Part shown: piece after piece, positions 61,482 through 64,000 of the stretch
Numbering within the stretch: position 1 is the first letter of the stretch
How the letters are laid out: the number at the start of each line of letters is the position of its first letter
DNA from: Pseudomonas koreensis
GTDB taxonomy: Bacteria; Pseudomonadota; Gammaproteobacteria; Pseudomonadales; Pseudomonadaceae
Length of the DNA: 64,000 nucleotides
NCBI RefSeq assembly: GCF_012986595.1
Contig: NZ_JAAQYM010000006.1
Coordinates: 248,001-312,000, forward strand
Reading direction: 5' to 3'
Position numbers and translations under genes: made by a program
The notes under the pieces: generated by a model
Told to the model about the DNA's origin: nothing
Database searches by the model: none
Seen by the model: the letters and a program-made list of their open reading frames with translations, nothing else

Positions 61482-62066
61482 TCAGTGCTCCAGCAGCCGC
61501 TCGGTCATTGCCATCGATGTCTGCAACGATTGCCCCGTTCGCTGCAGTTTGTTCAACAAGCTGGCCCCCAACCAGAGCTGATAAAGGGTCTCGGCCAGTT
61601 GGCGAGCATCGGTCTTCGGCAAACTTTTATCCTGTTGCCCTTCTTCCAGGCACGTCGTGATGCGCGCAACGATGCGTTCGGCGCCGTCACGCAAGGTGAG
61701 GCGCATCGATTCGGAGAGGTCGGCAACTTCCGCGCTCAACTTCACCACCAGGCATTCATCGCCATGGCCTTCCACGGTGCAGCGGTTCTGCCAGCCCTGC
61801 CAGTAATCCATCAGCCGCTCATAGGCGCTGAGGCCGGGCAGCGTCAGGCGGCGCTCCATGTCCGCGAGGTAGCCGACAAAGTAATCCTCGAGCAGCGCCT
61901 GGCCATAGAGCTCCTTGGATTTGAAGTAGTGATAGAACGAGCCCTTGGGCACACCGGCGGTCTGCAGGATCTCGCTCAGGCCAACGCTGGTGAAGCCCTT
62001 CTCGGCCATCATCCGGTGGCCGGTATCGAGCAGGTGTTGGCGGGTATCGTCGTAGGTCGGTTTCAT
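61482..62066 (-). CDS. nemR: TetR-family electrophile-sensing repressor NemR
   Basis: A 194-residue TetR regulator. The N-terminal HTH (GLSEILQTAGVPKGSFYHYFKSK) and the mid-protein segment ECLVVKLSAEVADLSESMR closely match E. coli NemR. The cysteine in ECLVVKLSAEV lies at the position of the redox-active Cys106 there. NemR releases DNA on reaction with N-ethylmaleimide, quinones, methylglyoxal or bleach. The start at 62066 is preferred to one at 62087. Operator copies lie 20 and 95 bases upstream, giving autoregulation. Confidence 0.9.
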   Translation of the reverse strand: MKPTYDDTRQHLLDTGHRMMAEKGFTSVGLSEILQTAGVPKGSFYHYFKSKELYGQALLEDYFVGYLADMERRLTLPGLSAYERLMDYWQGWQNRCTVEGHGDECLVVKLSAEVADLSESMRLTLRDGAERIVARITTCLEEGQQDKSLPKTDARQLAETLYQLWLGASLLNKLQRTGQSLQTSMAMTERLLEH

Positions 62067-62085
62067 GGGGCGCAAAATACCAAAC

Positions 62086-62104
62086 AATAGACCAGTCGTA
62101 TATT
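62086..62104. promoter_or_regulatory. NemR-type operator, copy 2 (nemR promoter)
   Basis: AATAGACCAGTCGTATATT matches the site at 52692 with one arm mismatch (GTATATT for GTCTATT) and two centre changes. It lies 20 bases upstream of the nemR start and is well placed for autorepression. Confidence 0.78.
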
Positions 62105-62160
62105 TCTGATGGACAGGAGTTTGCCACAGCGAGCACCCGGAAACACGGTCGTAAAAATTT

Positions 62161-62179
62161 ACTAGACGACCGGTCTAAT
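62161..62179. promoter_or_regulatory. NemR-type operator, copy 3 (DJ-1-like gene promoter)
   Basis: ACTAGACGACCGGTCTAAT is the same palindrome in the opposite orientation: TAGAC and GTCTA arms around GACCG, 85 bases before the DJ-1-like gene. With copy 2 it places both divergent genes under one repressor. Confidence 0.78.
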
Positions 62180-62263
62180 TGGAATCTATGCTGTGCCCCG
62201 TCAATCCTTCCAGGGTGTCGAAGACCCACACGTCACTGACACCAGACCAACCCAGGGTGCGCT

Positions 62264-62941
62264 ATGAAAATCTTGATGGTTCTGACTTCCCACGATCAAC
62301 TCGGCAACACCGGCAAAAAAACCGGCTTCTGGCTCGAGGAGTTTGCGGCCCCCTACTACGCCTTCAAGGACGCCGGCGCAGACATCACGCTGGTGTCCCC
62401 GGCTGGCGGCCAGCCACCGCTCGATCCAAAGAGTGATGAGCCCGATGCCCAAACCGCCGAAACCGATCGCTTTCGCAAAGACCCTGCCGCGCAACAGGCA
62501 CTGGCCAACACCGGGTTGTTGGCGGATGTCCGCGCTGACGATTTCGACGCCGTGTTTTATCCGGGCGGCCATGGCCCGCTGTGGGATCTGGCCGAGGACA
62601 AACACTCGATCGCCTTGATCGAAGCGTTCGACCGCAGCCACAAGCCGCACGGTTTTGTCTGCCATGCGCCGGGCGTACTGCGTCATGTCACCGCGGCCGA
62701 TGGCAAGCCGTTGATCCAGGGGCGCGAGGTGACCGGTTTCACTAACGCTGAAGAAGCGGCCGTCGGCCTGACGGATATCGTGCCGTTCTTGATCGAAGAC
62801 GAATTCCAACGTCTCGGTGGGCGCTACTCCAAAGTGGCCGACTGGCAGGTTCACGTGGTCGCCGATGGTCAACTGGTGACCGGGCAAAACCCGGCCAGCT
62901 CGGCGGCCGTCGCCGAAAAACTGCTGAAAATGCTCGCCTGA
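62264..62941 (+). CDS. DJ-1/PfpI-superfamily protein, Hsp31-like (probable glyoxalase III or deglycase)
   Basis: A 225-residue class I glutamine-amidotransferase-fold protein. The nucleophile elbow is Cys133-His134 in HGFVCHAPG; an N-terminal acidic residue in FWLEEFAAPYYAF (Glu25/26) and YPGGHGPLWDL complete the Hsp31/HchA-like site. Such enzymes detoxify methylglyoxal or act as redox chaperones. It is divergent from nemR with two operators between them, and an intrinsic terminator follows. Confidence 0.88.
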   Translation: MKILMVLTSHDQLGNTGKKTGFWLEEFAAPYYAFKDAGADITLVSPAGGQPPLDPKSDEPDAQTAETDRFRKDPAAQQALANTGLLADVRADDFDAVFYPGGHGPLWDLAEDKHSIALIEAFDRSHKPHGFVCHAPGVLRHVTAADGKPLIQGREVTGFTNAEEAAVGLTDIVPFLIEDEFQRLGGRYSKVADWQVHVVADGQLVTGQNPASSAAVAEKLLKMLA

Positions 62942-62965
62942 CTCGTTAACGAATCAAGCCCTCAG

Positions 62966-62996
62966 ACACCGTGCGCGTCCTGCACGGTGTTTTTTT
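62966..62996 (+). terminator. Rho-independent terminator of the DJ-1-like gene
   Basis: ACACCGTGC (62966-62974) pairs perfectly with GCACGGTGT (62982-62990), followed by a run of seven T residues. It ends the transcript before the next operator and gene. Confidence 0.93.
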
Positions 62997-63004
62997 ATCT
63001 CGAA

Positions 63005-63023
63005 ACTAGTCGACTGGTCTAAT
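63005..63023. promoter_or_regulatory. NemR-type operator, copy 4 (before OYE2)
   Basis: ACTAGTCGACTGGTCTAAT retains the right arm GTCTAAT and the centre spacing of the other copies, with one change in the left arm (TAGTC for TAGAC). It lies 20 bases before the OYE2 start. Confidence 0.75.
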
Positions 63024-63043
63024 AACACCAGAACAGGAATTAC

Positions 63044-64000
63044 ATGAAAAACAGCCCTTTCTTCACCCCCGTCAATGTGGGCCTGCACACCCTGAAGAAC
63101 CGCATCGTCCTGCCTCCCCTCACCCGCCAACGCAGCACCCAACCGGGCAACATTGCCAACGCCTTGATGGCCGAGTATTACCAGCAGCGCGCCGGCGCCG
63201 GTCTGCTGGTGACTGAAGGCACGCAGATCGAGCCGCGCGGTCAGGGATACGCCTGGACACCGGGCATTCACAGCCCTGAACAGATTGCCGGATGGCGCCT
63301 GGTCACCGACGCCGTGCATGCCAAGGACGGAGTAATTTTCGCTCAGTTGTGGCACGTCGGTCGTGTGTCGCACACCGCCCTGCAACCCGAGGGGGCGGCG
63401 CCGGTGTCGGCCTCGGCGATCGCTACCGACCGGGTCAGCGTCTTTATCGAAACCGCGCCGGGTGCCGGCGAGCTGGTTACGCCGTCCGCCCCGCGTGCGT
63501 TGAGCACCGATGAAGTCCAGGAACTGGTTCAGCTCTATATCCAGGCAGCGCGCAACGCGATGGACGCCGGTTTTGACGGCATCGAACTGCACTGTGCCAA
63601 TGGTTATCTGGTGAACCAGTTCATTTCGGCTCACAGCAACGTGCGCACTGACCCATACGGCGGTTCGTTGCACAACCGGCTGCGGTTTCTGCGTGAAGTG
63701 GTGGCGGGCGTCGCCGAGTGCATCGGCAAGGAAAAAGTCGGCGTGCGGTTCGCGCCGCTGTTCACCACCACCGATGAGGCGCGAACTTACCTCGGTCTGG
63801 TCGAGGAAGATCCGCACACCACCTACATCGAAGCGATCAAGGTGCTGGAGGCCGTGGGAATTGCCTATCTGTCCATCGCCGAAGCCGATTGGGACGACGC
63901 ACCCGAGATGCCACTAACCTTCCGCCGCGCCGTGCGCGACACCTTCAGCGGCGCGATCATTTATGCCGGCCGTTACGACGCCGAAACCGGTGCGCAGTTA
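63044..64000 (+). CDS. Old Yellow Enzyme family oxidoreductase 2, truncated by window edge
   Basis: The first 319 codons of a second FMN-dependent ene-reductase; the frame is open to the last base, so the C-terminus lies outside. It has NRIVLPPLTRQRS, QLWHVGRVS, and the substrate pair in IELHCANGYLVNQFIS, with SNVRTDPYGGSLHNR. It differs from OYE1 by HCANGY in place of HSANSY. A NemR-type operator is 20 bases upstream. Expected role is reduction of electrophilic alkenes such as quinones and maleimides. Confidence 0.92.
   Translation, partial: MKNSPFFTPVNVGLHTLKNRIVLPPLTRQRSTQPGNIANALMAEYYQQRAGAGLLVTEGTQIEPRGQGYAWTPGIHSPEQIAGWRLVTDAVHAKDGVIFAQLWHVGRVSHTALQPEGAAPVSASAIATDRVSVFIETAPGAGELVTPSAPRALSTDEVQELVQLYIQAARNAMDAGFDGIELHCANGYLVNQFISAHSNVRTDPYGGSLHNRLRFLREVVAGVAECIGKEKVGVRFAPLFTTTDEARTYLGLVEEDPHTTYIEAIKVLEAVGIAYLSIAEADWDDAPEMPLTFRRAVRDTFSGAIIYAGRYDAETGAQL

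Overview
The window looks like chromosomal DNA of a fluorescent-group Pseudomonas. The reasons are high GC with typical Pseudomonas codon use, a complete arn (lipid A aminoarabinose) operon, the gene order of the branched-chain acyl-CoA cluster, and many REP-type palindromes of the kinds scattered through P. fluorescens genomes. No rRNA, tRNA, CRISPR array, insertion sequence or prophage was seen. Names rest on reading the translated sequence; no database search was run.

Layout. 1-7.3 kb: acyl-CoA ligase (cut by the left edge), SDR dehydrogenase, thiolase, acyl-CoA dehydrogenase and enoyl-CoA hydratase on +, facing a second acyl-CoA dehydrogenase and a 3-hydroxyisobutyryl-CoA hydrolase on -. 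Together these can carry isoleucine- and valine-derived acyl-CoAs to central metabolism. 7.5-9.5 kb: HPP membrane protein and an MFS transporter. 9.7-16.9 kb: two tandem NodB/PuuE-type deacetylases, a polar amino-acid ABC transporter and an argininosuccinate-lyase paralogue, divergent from a LysR regulator; a probable uptake and catabolic island of unknown substrate. 17-28 kb: GNAT protein, an ArnT-like glycosyltransferase, ugd and arnFETDACB. 28.3-32.9 kb: a lone tyrosine recombinase and an FbpABC-type ferric transporter. 33-39 kb: a second pair of ArnT-family glycosyltransferases, an Ais-like phosphatase and a sensor kinase. 38.9-41.1 kb: PqiC and PqiB without PqiA. 41.3-46.3 kb: PuuB, a PotF-like binding protein and PuuA with a divergent AraC regulator (polyamine use).

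46.3-64 kb is more accessory in character: cupin protein, CsbD and a stress-type membrane protein, a GAF histidine kinase, a thymidylate-kinase-like P-loop protein, SnoaL-like protein, Old Yellow Enzyme 1, dicarboxylate symporter, VOC protein, LysR, a three-gene KaiC-like signalling module, HxlR with MFS and EamA exporters, then NemR, a DJ-1/Hsp31-like protein and Old Yellow Enzyme 2 (cut by the right edge).

How the parts work together. Four copies of one operator-like palindrome lie before OYE1, between nemR and the DJ-1 gene (two copies) and before OYE2, so these four genes look like one NemR electrophile-stress regulon split over about 11 kb. The arn operon, the extra ArnT-family enzymes and the Ais-like phosphatase form an envelope-modification neighbourhood. 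The least explained units are the argH-paralogue/deacetylase island, the KaiC-like module (which lacks the KaiC phosphorylation-site residues in a hand alignment) and the orphan recombinase beside the repeat-rich arn upstream region.
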